Source: Trifolium pratense (taxonomy: Eukaryota; Streptophyta; Magnoliopsida; Fabales; Fabaceae). From it: 64,000 bases of DNA. This document shows, piece by piece, positions 45,408 to 59,280 of this stretch. Both the position numbers and the translations under genes were made by a program. Positions within the stretch are counted from its first letter, which is position 1. Each line of letters begins with the position of its first letter. The DNA lies in NCBI RefSeq assembly GCF_020283565.1, contig NC_060060.1, positions 5,952,001-6,016,000 of the forward strand, in the 5' to 3' direction. The notes beneath the pieces were generated by a model. It had not been told where the DNA came from. It searched no databases and saw nothing but the letters and a program-made list of their open reading frames with translations.

Positions 45408-47310
45408 TTAAAAATCTAGCCTAAAGATAATACTTTCTTGAGGAGCAAACGTAGACAACGATTCTAAAATGGTCTTAAAATCAACATTTTCATCCATCTT
45501 CTTCATAGAGCTTCTAGTGACTTTCACATCCTTCAAGCCATGCCACCAACACGTAGTATTATCAGAAGTGCAAAAGCATTCATCCTCTTTTCTTCTCATT
45601 AAAGTCTCATAGAACAACTGTAGTTTTAGACGATTAACAAAATCGAGTTAGAACTTATAAACATTTTAAGCATAAATGTGTTTGACATAAAAGGAAAACA
45701 TGGCATATAGTATAGGACAATCACAGTATGTTATGCAAGAATTTCACAACTAGAAACACAAATTGAAATTTAAAGAATATGGGAGACAATGACACACCTC
45801 AATGAATTCTTTGCCGCTCGAATATTTACTAAAAGAAATAGTTGCTGGACAACAACTTGAAAGTAAGATGTTTACAATCGATGAGAACAAATATTTAATA
45901 TTAGGAACATAGTTTATGGCCAAGTGTTTGATTCTTGGTAGAGGGGATGAAACTTCAAAGGCAACTCGATCCAGTGCATCCTACATAATCCAGGTCAAGT
46001 ATAGACATAAATAATATACAAACAAAATTAACCAATCAAATAGCTAAGATACTCACTACATTTGACGCAGCACCGGTGGATAGAGATAGTGATGTTAAAA
46101 CATTGTTAGGTTTGATGTTTTGCACGAATTCTCTCAAGTTACAAAGATCCACATAATCAACTTGTAACCGAATATCGAATTCTAGTTGACTAGAATTTCT
46201 CAAAAAAGACATAGTAGGTAATGAAGCACCATTACCTATATATCCAAATGACAATAGATTTGGAGCATCAATATTAACCTCCTTCAAGTTAGAGCAATGT
46301 GATAACTTCAACACCTTAAGTCGAACACTTGTAATATCAATCCTCTCAGGCATTTTGCAAAAGTTTAACTTCAAACTCTCAAGAAAAGGGAATTTTGGAA
46401 ACAGTTCAAGAAACCACTTGTTTGTGAAAAAAGTACCCGGCACAGACCACATCCATAACTCTTTCAAACTTCTGCACCTATCAAAATCAAACTTAAATGG
46501 TGCGACGTAGAAGTCATTAGTATAATAACATAAAGTTTCAAGACTCGGGGCATCAATAGAAACATCTTGTATTCCAAAAGTATTAACACTTTTGAGCTTT
46601 TGTACCCCACTGATGCTCAAAGACTTCATAATCTCCTTTGTGCCATCTCCAGAGCTTAACACATAACATGTCTTCAAAGTTATAAATTCAATCAGTGGAC
46701 AAAAAGAAATGAGGTTGTTAATTGCATCTCGATCTCCCAAAAGTACAGACCACAATGACAATACTCTCAATCTTGAGAAAAACTTGATTGAATGATTCAT
46801 GAATGTTGGATCAATCTTTATATACCCCTTTAACACCAACTTCTTAATTGATTTGGCTTCAACGACACACAATGGCAAGACATGGTATTGGTCCTGACCT
46901 ACTGATACATCTTGGGAATACTCTATTACCTCAACACCACATTCACAAGCCAATTTCAACCAAAAATCAACATCCCTTGAAATGTGGCGAATCTCGGAAA
47001 TGTTCACCTTGAGCTTAAATTCTTTGATAGCCAAGTTTTGGTCACAAAACCTTAGGATACTCCTTTTCACATAATCACAAAATCCTAACATCTTTCTCAT
47101 CTTTTCACTATCTTCCATTGGTTGTAATGGAGACATTCCCATGAATTTACTTGTAGAGAAAGACAAAATAGGAAAAGTATACCATGTTTCTAACCAAGCC
47201 TTGGACAAAACACTTGTCCTAGCAGCATCTTTCTCAGACAACTTTGACATAATGGAATGAAGAATTATTTTTGGCAAACTCGATAATCGATCTTCCTCAA
47301 GCTCCTCCAT
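45408..47310 (-). CDS. F-box/LRR protein, subtype B, gene 9 (copy of gene 6)
   Basis: Exon 1 is 47310-46057, exon 2 is 45980-45798 and exon 3 is 45617-45408, giving about 548 aa. The reading frames show no difference from gene 6, including SKLSEKDA in the F-box. Splice sites are intact. Role as for gene 6, an SCF substrate receptor of unknown target. Confidence 0.9.
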
Positions 47311-47317
47311 TTATGTT

Positions 47318-47904
47318 CTAAAATAAAAAAAAACATATATTTAAATCCCTTAATTATAGGGCTAAGGCCCCGTTTAGCATTACTTATTTTCTACTTTTCT
47401 CCTTCTCCTTACAAGAAATAGAGAAGTAGAAAATTGTATTTTGGCCCCGTTTCTTTTTAAAAGAATTAGAGAAATAAAGTAAACTATAAAATAAAGAGAA
47501 GTTGGGTCAAACACAATATTTTACCTCTTTACTACTTTTAAGGAGAAGAAAAAAAAAAGTAGGCTTTAATGCAGTTTTGATCCCCTATTTTGAAAAACCT
47601 GAACTTTTGATCCCCTATTTTAAAACTCAACACTTTTGATCCCCTATTTTAGTTTTTTGTTAGTTTTAGTCCCCCACCTCAATTTGGTCAAATTTTTGCT
47701 AATGTGTCATGCTCACTGATGACGTGACATTGTAAAATTATTTTAGACTGTGTGCATATCAATTAAATCCTAAACAATAACCTTAAAGTTAGGCCTTTGA
47801 AACCAATGTTGTATAAAGAGTAAGAAAACATAGTATCTATCGTATATAATGTTATGAACAAAGAAAGAAACATGATGATTAAAAAGAGAGAAAGATATTG
47901 TTAC
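47318..47904 (-). other. Leader intron of gene 9
   Basis: Copy of 28774-29360, with the truncated Tourist-like MITE (47366-47563) and the GATCCCCTATTTT repeats. Confidence 0.55.
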
Positions 47905-47969
47905 CTTGAATTTGTAATGGAAGTGAACAAAACGAAAGCTATGAATAGAAACGATGGAGAAACACACAG
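47905..47969 (-). promoter_or_regulatory. Leader exon of gene 9
   Basis: Copy of the gene 6 leader exon, with its GTAAC donor. Confidence 0.55.
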
Positions 47970-48358
47970 TGTTGATTAGATTACACCCCTAACTTTCTAG
48001 AGAAAACTCTTTCTTCTATGTTGGCAGCAAATTTAGGAGGAGTATTGGATTGTGATTTTAAGAGAATATTTTGACTCATAAAGTCACAAAGATTTTGCAC
48101 GATGTTATTGACTTTTAAGATTTTTTTTTTGATGTTTAAGATATTTTTTTTTCAGTCTAAAAGACTATTTACAATCCAGATTTTAAATATGGATTTAAAT
48201 AGAATTATAACACAAGAGTTTTAAGATTTCAACGTACTTTGTGTGGATTTATAACATTTGAAAGGATTTCTCAAAAAAAAAAAAAAAAGATATGAAAGGA
48301 TTCATTAAATTTTTAGCAAAAATTCATTTATTCAACATTCTTTAGGAAATGATTTATG

Positions 48359-48756
48359 GTTTTGCTTTTGGATTGGTTCGCCGGAACAATTGTCCAATCA
48401 TTTCTCTAGTTGCATTCACTCGGGACATTTGATCAATTCTTCAAAATTTTCTTATGTATCCACCGTAAATCAATAATTTTAACAATACATGACAATTAAG
48501 TTCGCTACAATGGAACCAATAGTCTTATATAGCCAAAAACTAACTCGAACAAGAGGTGACTTGGGCCTCAAGTTACTCGTGTGCGCCTATGGTTACAACA
48601 CATATGCAAAACACTTATGCAACAAGCCTAAACATTGCTTATACGCACAAATTGGCTAACACACATCTAACATAACCTCCCCTAAACTGAACTATATCAA
48701 AAATTCAGTTTATATCTTCAAGCTTGCATAGTCCCAACATGTCCCTAATCCTGCAA
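48359..48756 (-). mobile_element. Ty1-copia 3' remnant, fifth copy
   Basis: Copy of 29815-30212: LTR, polypurine tract and the last pol codons only. Confidence 0.78.
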
Positions 48757-49634
48757 AAATATCATAATAACGATCTGTCATGATGTCTAGGCATGGCTTT
48801 CGATGCAAGCTAGGGGATTGTTGCACCAGTTCACATAACTATAGTTCTGCCTCCCTGCATTATGGACAGCAAGCCAACTTTTTTATATGATCCATCGGTT
48901 CTACGTAACCCACCACCTCACCTCCAAAAATTAACTTGTTCCTTTTCATCTAAATGCACCAAAGTACAACCATCCACAAAATAAATTATTTCTTTGTCGC
49001 CACTTTCTTCCTAATTACCGCGCCAAATTGCAGGAAATGCTTAATACTACTATTCTGCTGCGCTGATCCATTAATGCCTAAGCATCGAAAATTGTCAATC
49101 CAAATTTTCTGTTTGAGAAAGGATAATCGAAAAAGAGGCGTTGTGTAGATTCATCCTCTCTAAAGCAGAAAATGCAGCATCTTTCTCTTCTAGGTTCCAC
49201 CAATCCTCTTCTCACCAAAGCGATCCTCATCGGTAGTCTATCATGAAATAACTTCCACACAAAGGCTTGCACTTTCGACGGCACCTTGCTGCTCCACACT
49301 CGCCTAATAGCGCTGCTGAGTTCACAGTTAACTGATATGTCTTGTGTGGCACGCTGAATCACTGCATATCCCGAATTTACTATGTATCCTCCTATCGAAA
49401 AAGCCATCCATATTCGCGAATCTGTGACCATACGATTAGGAGAGATACCCTCCAGCAGTTCTGTACTGGCATCTTCTTCCCAACTGAACAAAGAGCGCCG
49501 GCAGGACAAATTCCCAACTGAACAAAGATTCTCGTCAAGGTTTACCCCCATAACACTACTTTTTGCAAAATACACTTTCAGGCGAGAGACAAGTTTGAAA
49601 CCTCTTAGACTTAACACTAAATTGATGTAGAAAC
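48757..49634 (-). pseudogene. LINE ORF2 C-terminal remnant, copy
   Basis: Copy of 30213-31090, with the 179-codon zf-RVT frame at 49617-49078. Confidence 0.78.
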
Positions 49635-49973
49635 CATAAGCCTAATGGTTTCAATTTGCATACTTGCATATGTTTTTGCACAATAAGGGGCTCATTTATA
49701 AAATAGTGGAATCGACGATAATTTCATCCAGTAAGAAAGTGAATAAAATAGTGTTCCTAGCACACTTCATTTAAAGAATAAAATGAATCAATGAAAAGAG
49801 GAACACATATCAATGAAAAGAGGAGGAGAAAAGCAAGAAATGTAGAGTAGGAGAAAACAAGAGAACTTCTTTACTCAAAATGTATATTTGAAGCAGATTA
49901 GGCCTACCAGTAACAATCATAGAAGGATGCATCTCTTCTCAACAAACAACATTAAAAATCCCATCAAACAACA

Positions 49974-51912
49974 TTAAAAAACTAGCCTAAAGATAATACT
50001 TTCAAAATCGGTCAACGATTCTAAAATGGTCTTAAAATCAACATTTTCATCCATCTTCATAGACCTTCTTGTGACTTTCACATCCTTCAAATCATGCCAC
50101 CAACACTTAGTATCATGAAAACTGCAAAAGCATTCTCCCTCTTTTCTTCTCATTAACGTGTCGTAGAAAAACTGTAGTATTAGACAATTAACAAAATCGA
50201 GTTAGAACATATAAGCTCCACATAACATTTATATTGTAAAAGTATAAACATTTTATGCATAAATAAATGTGTTTGACATAAAAGGAAAACATGGAAAGAC
50301 AAGTTTTTGTTTTTTCTTCTGTCATATAATCACAATATGTTATGCAAGAATTTCACAACTCGAAGTACAAATTGAAATTTAAAGAATACGGGAGACAATG
50401 ACACACCTCAATGAATTCTTTGCCGCCCGAATAGATACTCAAAGAAATAGTTTCTGGAAAACAGCTTGCAAGTAAGATTTTTACAACAGACGAGAACAAA
50501 TATTTATTCTGAGGAAAATGGGATATGGTCAAGTGTTTGATGCTCGTTGGAGTGAATGAAACATGCGAGGCAACTGGGTCCAATGCATCCTACATAATCC
50601 AGGGTAAGTGTAGACAAAAATCAATAAGTAAATATAAAAACTAAATTAACCAATCAAATAGCAAATTCATACTCACAACATTTGAAGAGTTAGTGATGGA
50701 TAGAGCTAATGATGTCAAAACATTGTTAGGTTTGATGTTTTGCATGAATTTCCTCAAGTTACAAAGATCCACATAATCAACGTGTATCCAAATATTGACT
50801 TCCAATTGACAAGAATTTCTCAAAAAAGATATAGTAGGTAATGAAGCACCATGACCTATATATCCAAATGACAATAGATTTCGAGCATCAATATTAACCT
50901 CCTTCAAGTTAGAGCAATGTGATAACACCAACACCTTAAGTCGAACACTTGAAATATTAATTCTCTCAGACATTTTGCAATAGCTTAACTTCAAAATCTC
51001 AAGAAAAGGGAATTTTGGAAACTGTTCTGTTAAAAAAGTACTTGTTGTCACATACAACATGCATAACTCTTTCAAATTTTTGCACCTATCAAAATCAATC
51101 TTAAATGGTGCGTCAAAATAAATAGGAGAATAACATAAAGTCTCAAGACTCGGGGCATCAATAGAAACATCTTTTATCCCGACAACATCAACACTCTCGA
51201 GCTTTTGTAGACCACTAATGCTCAAAGACTTCAACTTCTCCTTGGTGCCATCACCAGAGCCTAACACAAAACAGGTCATCAAAGTTATCGATTCTAACAG
51301 TGGACAAAAAGAAATGAGGTGGTCAATTGCATGTTGATCTCCCAAAAGTACCTGCTGCAGTGACAATACCCTCAATGAGGTAAACTTGATTGAATGATTC
51401 ATGAATGTTGGATCAATCTTTATATACCCCTTTAACACCAACTTCGTAATTGATTTGGCTTCAATGACACACATTGGCAAGACATGGTATTGGTCCTGAC
51501 CTACTAATACATCTAGGGAATACTCTATTACCTCAACACCACATTCACAAGCCAATTTCAACCAAAAATCAACATCCCTTGAAATGTGGCGAATCTCAGA
51601 AATGTTCACCTTGAGCTTAAATTCTTTGATAGCCAAGTTTTGGTCACAAAACCTTAGGATAGTCCTTTTCACATAATCACAAAATCCTAACATCTTTCTC
51701 ATCTTTTCACTATCTTCCATTGGTTGTAATGGAGACATTCCAATGAATTTACTTGTAGAGAAAGACAAAATAGGAAAAGTATACCATGTTTCTGACCAAG
51801 CCTTGGACAAAACACTTGTCCTTGCAGCATCTTTCTCTGGCAACTCTGACATAATGGAATGAAGAATTATTTTTGGCAGACTCGATAATCGATCTTCCTC
51901 AAGCTCCTCCAT
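49974..51912 (-). CDS. F-box/LRR protein, B/A hybrid, gene 10 (copy of gene 7)
   Basis: Exon 1 is 51912-50677, exon 2 is 50589-50407 and exon 3 is 50171-49974, giving about 538 aa. The coding exons are the same as gene 7. One base difference lies in its second intron (T50212, against G31668). The hybrid structure therefore predates the 18.5-kb duplication. Confidence 0.9.
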
Positions 51913-52455
51913 TTATGTTCTAAAATAAAAAAACATATATAATAAACCAACTGTGCATCCCAACATTCATATAAACCAACTGTACAAATTTAAATTTTTA
52001 AGAAACAGAAAAAGATATAGTCATTTGTCAAAGGTGTTTAAAAAAGTGAACTGTGGTTGTATAATAAAATGAAAAATAGAAAGAATATGGCAAATAATGA
52101 GATAAAAGGCTTGTTTCTTGCTAATGATGTCAATGACCTAATTTCATTATTTTTTCATAATAAAATAGTGCTACTACCTTTGTATTTATAACCAAGTGAA
52201 TATATTTAAATCTATCATTTTGTCATGTCATGTCAAGAAAGTGGGGTGATGTATGGTTGGTAGGTTGGTATTGGTTGACACTGTAAAATTATTTTACATT
52301 GTCGTGCATATCAATTAAATCCTAACCAATAACCTTAAAGTTAGGCCTTTGAAACCAAAGTTGTATAAAGAGTAAGAAACATGGTATCTATCGTATCTAA
52401 TGTTATGAACAAAGAAAGAAACATGATGATTAAAAAGAGAGAAAGATATTGTTAC

Positions 52456-52522
52456 CTTGAATTTGTAATGGAAGTGAACAAAACGAAAGCTATGAATAGA
52501 AACGATGGAGAAACACACAGTG
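52456..52522 (-). promoter_or_regulatory. Leader exon of gene 10
   Basis: Copy of the gene 7 leader exon; the leader intron is 51920-52455. Confidence 0.55.
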
Positions 52523-52909
52523 ATGATTAGATTACACCCCTAACTTTCTAGAGAAAACCCTTTCTGCTATGTTGGCAGCAAATTTAGGATTGTGATTTTA
52601 AGAGAATATTTTGACTCAAAAAGTCACAAAGATTTTGCACGATGTTATTGACTTTTAAGATTTTTTTTTTTTGATGTTTAAGATTTTTTTTTTCAGTCTA
52701 AAAGACTATTTACAATCCATATTTTAAATATGGATTTAAATAGAATTATAACACAAGAGTTTTAAGATTTCAACGCACTTTGTGTGGATTTATAAGATTT
52801 GAAAGGATTTCTCAACAAAAAAAAAAAAAATTTTTTGAACAAGAAAAAAAAAAGATTTGAAAGGATTCAGTAAATTTTTAGCAAAAATTCATTTATTCAA
52901 CATTCTTTA

Positions 52910-53472
52910 GGAAAATATTTATGGTTTTGCTTTTGGATTGGTTCGCCCCTCTAATTGCATTCGCTCGGGACATTTGATCAATTCTTCAAAATTTTCTTAT
53001 GTATCCGCCGTAAATCAATAATTTTAACAATACATGACAATTAAGTTCGCTACAATGGAACCAATAGTATGTTGGGCAAACGGAATAACTAACTTCTTTA
53101 GTAATAGGCAAGGCCTTATATAGGCAAAAACTAACTCGCACAAGAGGTGACTTGGGCCTCAAGTTACTCGCGCGCCTATGGTTACAACACATATGCAAAA
53201 CACTTATGCAACAAGCCTAAATATTGCTTATACACACAAATTGGCTAACACACATCTAACATAACCTCCCCTAAACTGAACTATATCAAAAATTCAGTTT
53301 ATATCTTCAAGCTTGCATAGTCCCTAATCCTGCAAAAATTATCGAGGCTCAAAACTTTTGTCATAATGTCTACTACTTGCTCAAAGGATGGGCAATGTAC
53401 TAATTGAATCTTTCCATCTTTAGTTAGATCTCTGGGAAAGTGAAATCTAACATATAAGTATTTCTTCATTGT
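52910..53472 (-). mobile_element. Ty1-copia 3' remnant, sixth copy
   Basis: Copy of 34366-34928, directly upstream of MYB-CC copy 2. Confidence 0.8.
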
Positions 53473-53681
53473 GCAAACTTTTCATATGACAATTCATTCA
53501 TTTATTTATTTTAATAAAGAAAACAATTATATTAAAAGGAGTATAAGGGGTACTCCAACGCTTTCAATGAAAGCAGTCCGAGTCCAGCATCATTCACAAG
53601 TTCTCTTATATTTGATACTATCAACCACTAAATTACTTCAAAACAAGGCTCTATATTATAGTTTCATCTTCCATAGGTAAC

Positions 53682-55481
53682 ATGTATCATCATCACCAAC
53701 ATCAAGGAAAAAATATCCATTCTTCTTCTAGAATGTCAATACCATCTGAGAGACACATGTTCCTTCAAACAGGAAATGGTTCTAGTGATTCAGGACTCGT
53801 ACTCTCAACCGATGCTAAACCTCGATTAAAATGGACACCGGATCTTCATGCAAGGTTTATCGAAGCAGTTAATCAGTTAGGTGGAGCTGACAGTAAGTAT
53901 ACGTATGATATACACATTTCTTTTGTTGTGAATCATCAAATCTTGAGTAACATAGAGATTTATTTTACTAATTTAAATTTAATTACAGAGGCTTCTCCAA
54001 AAACAGTAATGAAACTCATGGGAATTCCAGGGCTTACCTTATATCATCTAAAGAGTCATCTTCAGGTAAAAACATGAGCGACCTTAATCAAATCACATCC
54101 CTTTAATGATATGATTTTAGTGTCAGTGTCAGTGTCGTATCTGGTATCCGCATTTGTGTCGGTGTTTCACAGATAACGCCACAAGACAAGAATCATATGT
54201 ATTTACCTTACTTTGTATGGTGCAATTACTGATGATGTTTTTTTTCTTCACCAGAAGTACAGATTGAGCAAGAATCTGCATGGACAAAGCAATAATAATG
54301 TGAAACACAAATTAAGTAAGAACAATCTCTTTCATTTCTTATAATCTAAAGTTATAATCTAATCTAAAGTTTAATTAATCAAAGAGCTATTTATAACAAC
54401 ATATATGGTTATATTTACCAGCCACACATTCAGCTTCAGTAACTGATGAGAGACTTTCTGATCAAACCAATGGAACTCACATCAATAAATTAACCCTTGG
54501 ACCACAACCTAATAATAACAACAAGTAAGAAAAACAAAAACCTTTTTAGATTACACTCTTCATGTAATCTTCTTTGGTATGAACATTCTATCACTAAGAT
54601 TTTATGCTAACTTTCATGTCCCTTTTGGTAGAGATATACACATAAGCGAGGCGCTGCAGATGCAGATTGAGGTTCAGAGAAGACTCAATGAACAACTTGA
54701 GGTGAGTCTTTACAATATTCATATTGATTTTGGATCTTATCAGATCCTCTGCAACGACTGTAGAGCTGTTAGATATCTAACAGCTCTGCAGTTATGCTGC
54801 AGAGGATCCACAAAAGTTAAGTTTGGATCTTATCAGATCCTCTGCAATGACTCTTCGATTTTTGTTTCTTGGATTGTAAGTAACCATTTGAAACCTTGTG
54901 ACAGGTACAAAGACACTTGCAACTAAGGATAGAGGCTCAAGGAAAATACCTTCAATCGGTCCTCGAAAAAGCTCAAGAAACACTTGGTAGACAAAACTTA
55001 GGAATAGTAGGACTTGAAGCTGCTAAAGTTCAACTCTCCGAGCTTGTGTCAAAAGTATCCTCACAGTGTCTGAATTCAACATTTTCAGAGATGAAAGAGT
55101 TACAACTTACAAGGCTTTTGTCCTCAACCAAACGACGGCTCGATGGATAGTAGTTGCTTAACATCGTGCGACCGATCACAAAAAGAACAAGAGATTATTC
55201 AAAATGGAGGGTTTGGATTAAGACACTTCAACAACAATAACCATGAATTGGCAGGTTCTGTTCAAAACCTTAGAAACAATGAAGTACTAAATTGGTGTGT
55301 TGATGAAGTAAAAAAGAACAGTACTAATTTTCTCACCCCTTTAGGAAAGAATAATGATTTAGAAAGAAATCATGGAAATTTGTCTATGAACATTGGAGTT
55401 GAAACAAGAACAGAAACAATGAAATCAGTGGAGGATAATAATAAGATGCAACAATCTTCTAATTACTTTTATCTTATTTAA
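53682..55481 (+). CDS. MYB-CC (GARP) transcription factor, copy 2, C-terminal frameshift
   Basis: Exons 53682-53892, 53989-54065, 54255-54315, 54422-54524, 54632-54701 and 54905-55150 join in frame with GT-AG introns to give 255 aa. The N-terminus starts MYHHHQHQGKN. The MYB-like domain covers residues about 45-105 (KPRLKWTPDLHARFIEAVNQ...LYHLKSHLQKYRLSKNL). The coiled-coil MYB-CC/LHEQLE region covers residues about 153-200 (ALQMQIEVQRRLNEQLEVQR). Such proteins bind DNA as dimers in the nucleus; relatives control phosphate starvation and phloem identity. Near 55098 the sequence TTACAAC is tandemly repeated. Removing one unit in thought would restore a frame reading GFCPQPNDGSMDSSCLTSCD that continues to the stop at 55481. 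As it stands the protein ends early at 55150 but keeps both domains. No promoter was identified. Confidence 0.82.
54727..54862. repeat. Palindromic/repeat block in MYB-CC intron 5
   Basis: GGATCTTATCAGATCCTCTG occurs twice in direct orientation, with the inverse (GCTGCAGAGGATCC) between. At the centre a perfect 24-bp palindrome (54763-54786, centred on AGATATCT) is flanked by weaker complementary arms. Copy 1 has it at 36218-36241. It may be a small foldback element. Confidence 0.75.
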
Positions 55482-55604
55482 TACTATTATTCTCAAAATA
55501 TCCTTCAATGTAACAATTTCTCGTACAATATCGAATAAAAATAAAGTATACTTTGGATTAATAATTAGTTAATGCTACAGAAGTTTTGCAGCTTAGAACC
55601 TGCC

Positions 55605-55935
55605 AAAATAGCGCTGCTGAATTCACAGTTAACTGATATATCTTGTGTGGCTCGCTGAATCACTGCATATCCCGAATTTACTATGTATCCTCCTATCGAA
55701 AAAGCCATCCATATTCGCGAATCTGTGACCATACGAGTAGGAGAGATACCCTCGAGCAGTTCTGTACTGGCATCTTCTTCCCAACTGAACAAAGAGCGCC
55801 GGCAGGACAAATTCCCAACTGAACAAAGATTCTCGTCAAGGTTTACCCCCATAACACTACTTTTTGCAAAATACACTTTCAGGCGAGAGACAAGTTTGAA
55901 ACCTCTTAGACTTAACACTAAATTGATGTAGAAAC
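55605..55935 (-). pseudogene. LINE ORF2 remnant, truncated copy 2
   Basis: Copy of 37060-37390. Confidence 0.7.
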
Positions 55936-56305
55936 CATAAGCCTAATGGTTTCAATTTGCATACTTGCATATGTTTTTGCACAATAAGGGGCTCATTTAT
56001 AAAATAGTGGAATCGACGATAATTTCATCCAGTAAGAAAGTGAATAAAATAGTGTTCCTAGCACACTTCATTAAAAATAAATCACAAACACATTTCATTA
56101 ATTAAGTGATTGAAAATATACAGTACAATTTAGTAAATACAACAAGAGAAGGAGAAAACAAGAGAACTTCTTTACTCAAAATGTATATTTGAAGCAGATT
56201 AGGCCTACCAGTAACAATCATAGAAGGATGCATCTCTTCACAAGAGGTAATATAATATCAAACTTCTAAATAAGCATGTTTATCTATTTATCCCAACAAA
56301 CAACA

Positions 56306-58244
56306 TTAAAAATCTAGCCTAAAGATAATACTTTCAAAAGTCGTCAACGATTCTAAAATGGTCTTAAAATCAACATTTTCATCCATCTTCATAGACCTTC
56401 TTGTGACTTTCACATCCTTCAAATCATGCCACCAACACTTAGTATCATGAAAACTGCAAAAGCATTCTCCCTCTTTTCTTCTCATTAACGTCTCGTAGAA
56501 AAACTGTAGTATTAGACGATTAACAAAATCGAGTTAGAACATAAGCTCCACATAACATTTATATTGTAAAAGTATAAACATTTTATGCATAAATGTGTTT
56601 GACATAAAAGGAAAACATGGCAAGACAAGTTTTTGTTTTTTCTTCTGTCATATAATCACAGTATGTTATGCAAGAATTTCACAACTCGAAGTACAAATTG
56701 AAATTTAAAGAATATTGGAGACAATAACACACCTCAATGAATTCTTTGCCGCTCATATCGATACTTAAAGAAATAGTTGCTGGACAACAGCTTGCAAGTA
56801 AGATGTGTACAACAGATGAGAACAAATATTTATTCTGAGGAACATAGGATATGGTCAAGTGTTTGATGCTTGGTGGAGGGAATGAAACAAGCGAGGCAAC
56901 CTACATAATCCAGGGTAAGTGTAGACAAAAATCAATAAGTAAATATAAAAACTAATGTAACCAATCAAATAGCTAATTCATACTCACCACATTTGACGAG
57001 TTACTGATGGATAGAGCTAATGAAGTCAAAACATTGTTAGGGTTGATGTTTTGCATGAATTCCCTCAAGTTACAAAGATCCACATAATCAACTTGTATAT
57101 TGACTTCTGGTCGACTAGAATTTCTCAAAAAACAAATAGTAGGTAATGAAGCACCACTACCTTTATATCCACATGACAATAAATTTGGAGCATCAATATT
57201 AATCTCCTTCAAATTAGAGCAATGTGATAACTCCAACACTTTAAGTCGAACACACGAAATATCAATCCTCTCTGGCATTTTGCAATTGTTTAACATCAAA
57301 CTCTCAAGAAAAGGAAATTTTGGAAGCTGTTCAAGAAACCACTTGTATGTAAAAAAAGTACCATTCACAGACCACATCCATAACTCTTTCAAATTTCCGC
57401 ACCTATCAAAATCAATCTTTAATGGTGTGTTGAAATTAATAGGACAATGATAACATAAAGTCTCAAGACTCCCGGAATCAATAGAAACATCTTGTATTCC
57501 AAAAGTATCAACTCTCTTGAGCTTTTGTAGACCACTGATGCTCAAAGACTTCTTCTTTTCCATTGTACCATCATCAGAGCTTAACACATAACAATAACTT
57601 AAATATATAGATTCAATCAGTGGACAAAACGAAATGAGGTGGTTAATTGTATGTCGATCTCCCAAAAGTACAGACCACAATGACAATACTCTCAATGAGG
57701 TAAACTTGATTGAATGATTCATGAATGTTGGATCAATCTTGATATACCCCTTTAACACCAACTTCTTAATTGATTTGGCTTCAATGACACAAATTGGCAA
57801 GACATGGTATTGGTCCTGACCTACTAATACATCTAAGGAATAGTTTATTACCTCAACACCACATTCACAAGCCAATTTCAACCAAATATCAACATCCTTT
57901 AAATTGTCGACAAGCTTATAAAGCTCGACCTTGAGCTTAAATTCTTTGATAGCCAAGCTTTGATCATGAAATCTTAGGATACTCCTTTTCACATTATCAC
58001 AAAATCTTTTTCTCATCCTTACATCAAATATATGTTTATAGTTCGTTGGTTGTGATTTTGACGAAGACCTTCCCATGATATTTTTATTAGAGAAAGATAA
58101 AATGGGAAAAGTATACCATGTGTCTAACCAAACCTTGGACAAGACGCTTGTCCTAGCGGCATCTTTCTCCGGCAACTTTGACAGAATGCAATGAAGAATT
58201 ATTTTTGGCAGACTTGATAATCGATCTTCCTCAAACTCCTCCAT
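56306..58244 (-). CDS. F-box/LRR protein, subtype C, gene 11 (copy of gene 8)
   Basis: Exon 1 is 58244-56988, exon 2 is 56900-56733 and exon 3 is 56503-56306, giving about 540 aa. The frames match gene 8, including the shifted exon 2 acceptor (TATGTAG|GTTGCC). The first difference upstream is a CA-repeat step near 58320, in the leader intron. Confidence 0.89.
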
Positions 58245-58494
58245 TTATGTTCTAAATTCAACAACATAAAGAGACTTTGTTAAACAGGTGATAATGTTAT
58301 GAACAAAAATCATACAGACACACACCGACTCTAAAGAAACAGCAAAACACTATTAATAATATTAATAACCTTAAATTTGGTCTCTCAAACCAAAGTTCTG
58401 TGAAGAGTAAGAAACATATATAGTATATAATGTTATGAACAAAGAAAAAAAAACATGATGATTAAAAAGAGAGAAAGACGATATTGTTAGTTAC

Positions 58495-58563
58495 CTTCAA
58501 TCTGGAACGGAAGTGAATAAAAATAAATGACTGAGAAGCCAACAATGATGAGAATAGATGAAA
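58495..58563 (-). promoter_or_regulatory. Leader exon of gene 11
   Basis: Copy of the gene 8 leader exon; the leader intron is 58252-58494. Confidence 0.5.
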
Positions 58564-59280
58564 TTCAAAAACCCTAACTTGTACCCAACTCTTTCCGACT
58601 TCATGAAATTTCATAAATATCTTGTTCCAATTTTAAAATTAATAATTAAGAATAAGTGGGTCCGCCCCTTAATTTCTAAAATCCCTGCCAATTGAGTTAT
58701 ATTCACGAAAATAACTACTATCATATTTACTAATTTATTCTTATTAGTTTTAATAATATTCTAAATTTTATATCATTCATTATAATTATAATTTTACTCT
58801 ATTAATAATATATGAATCTATACTAACAATAAAAAAAAATGATTATAAATAATTTAGTAAAAAAATTAAGGGAAAAAAATGTGAAATAATAATAAAAAAT
58901 TATATATGTGTATCGTAAAAATATAGAAAGGACATAGAAAAGATTAATAATAAGATGAATCCGCATAAAAATATGATCATAGTAAAAACATAAATAATAT
59001 TGCTATCAAATTTACTTTACTAATTAATTTGTCCTTAATAGTTTTAATAATGTTTACTCTTCCATGAATTTTTTTTTATTTACATTGAGTTGGGGATCGA
59101 ACCCAAAACTTATAGAGCATACTACACAAACCTCTCACCATTAGATCAAATCTAGTGGCTTACGCTTCTATGAAATTTTACTCTATTAAGTTAAATTTAT
59201 TAACTTTTTGATATCTTCTTTTGTCAAAAAAAAAAAAAACATGATATCTTCTAAATACTATCTCCGTCCCTAATTATAAG

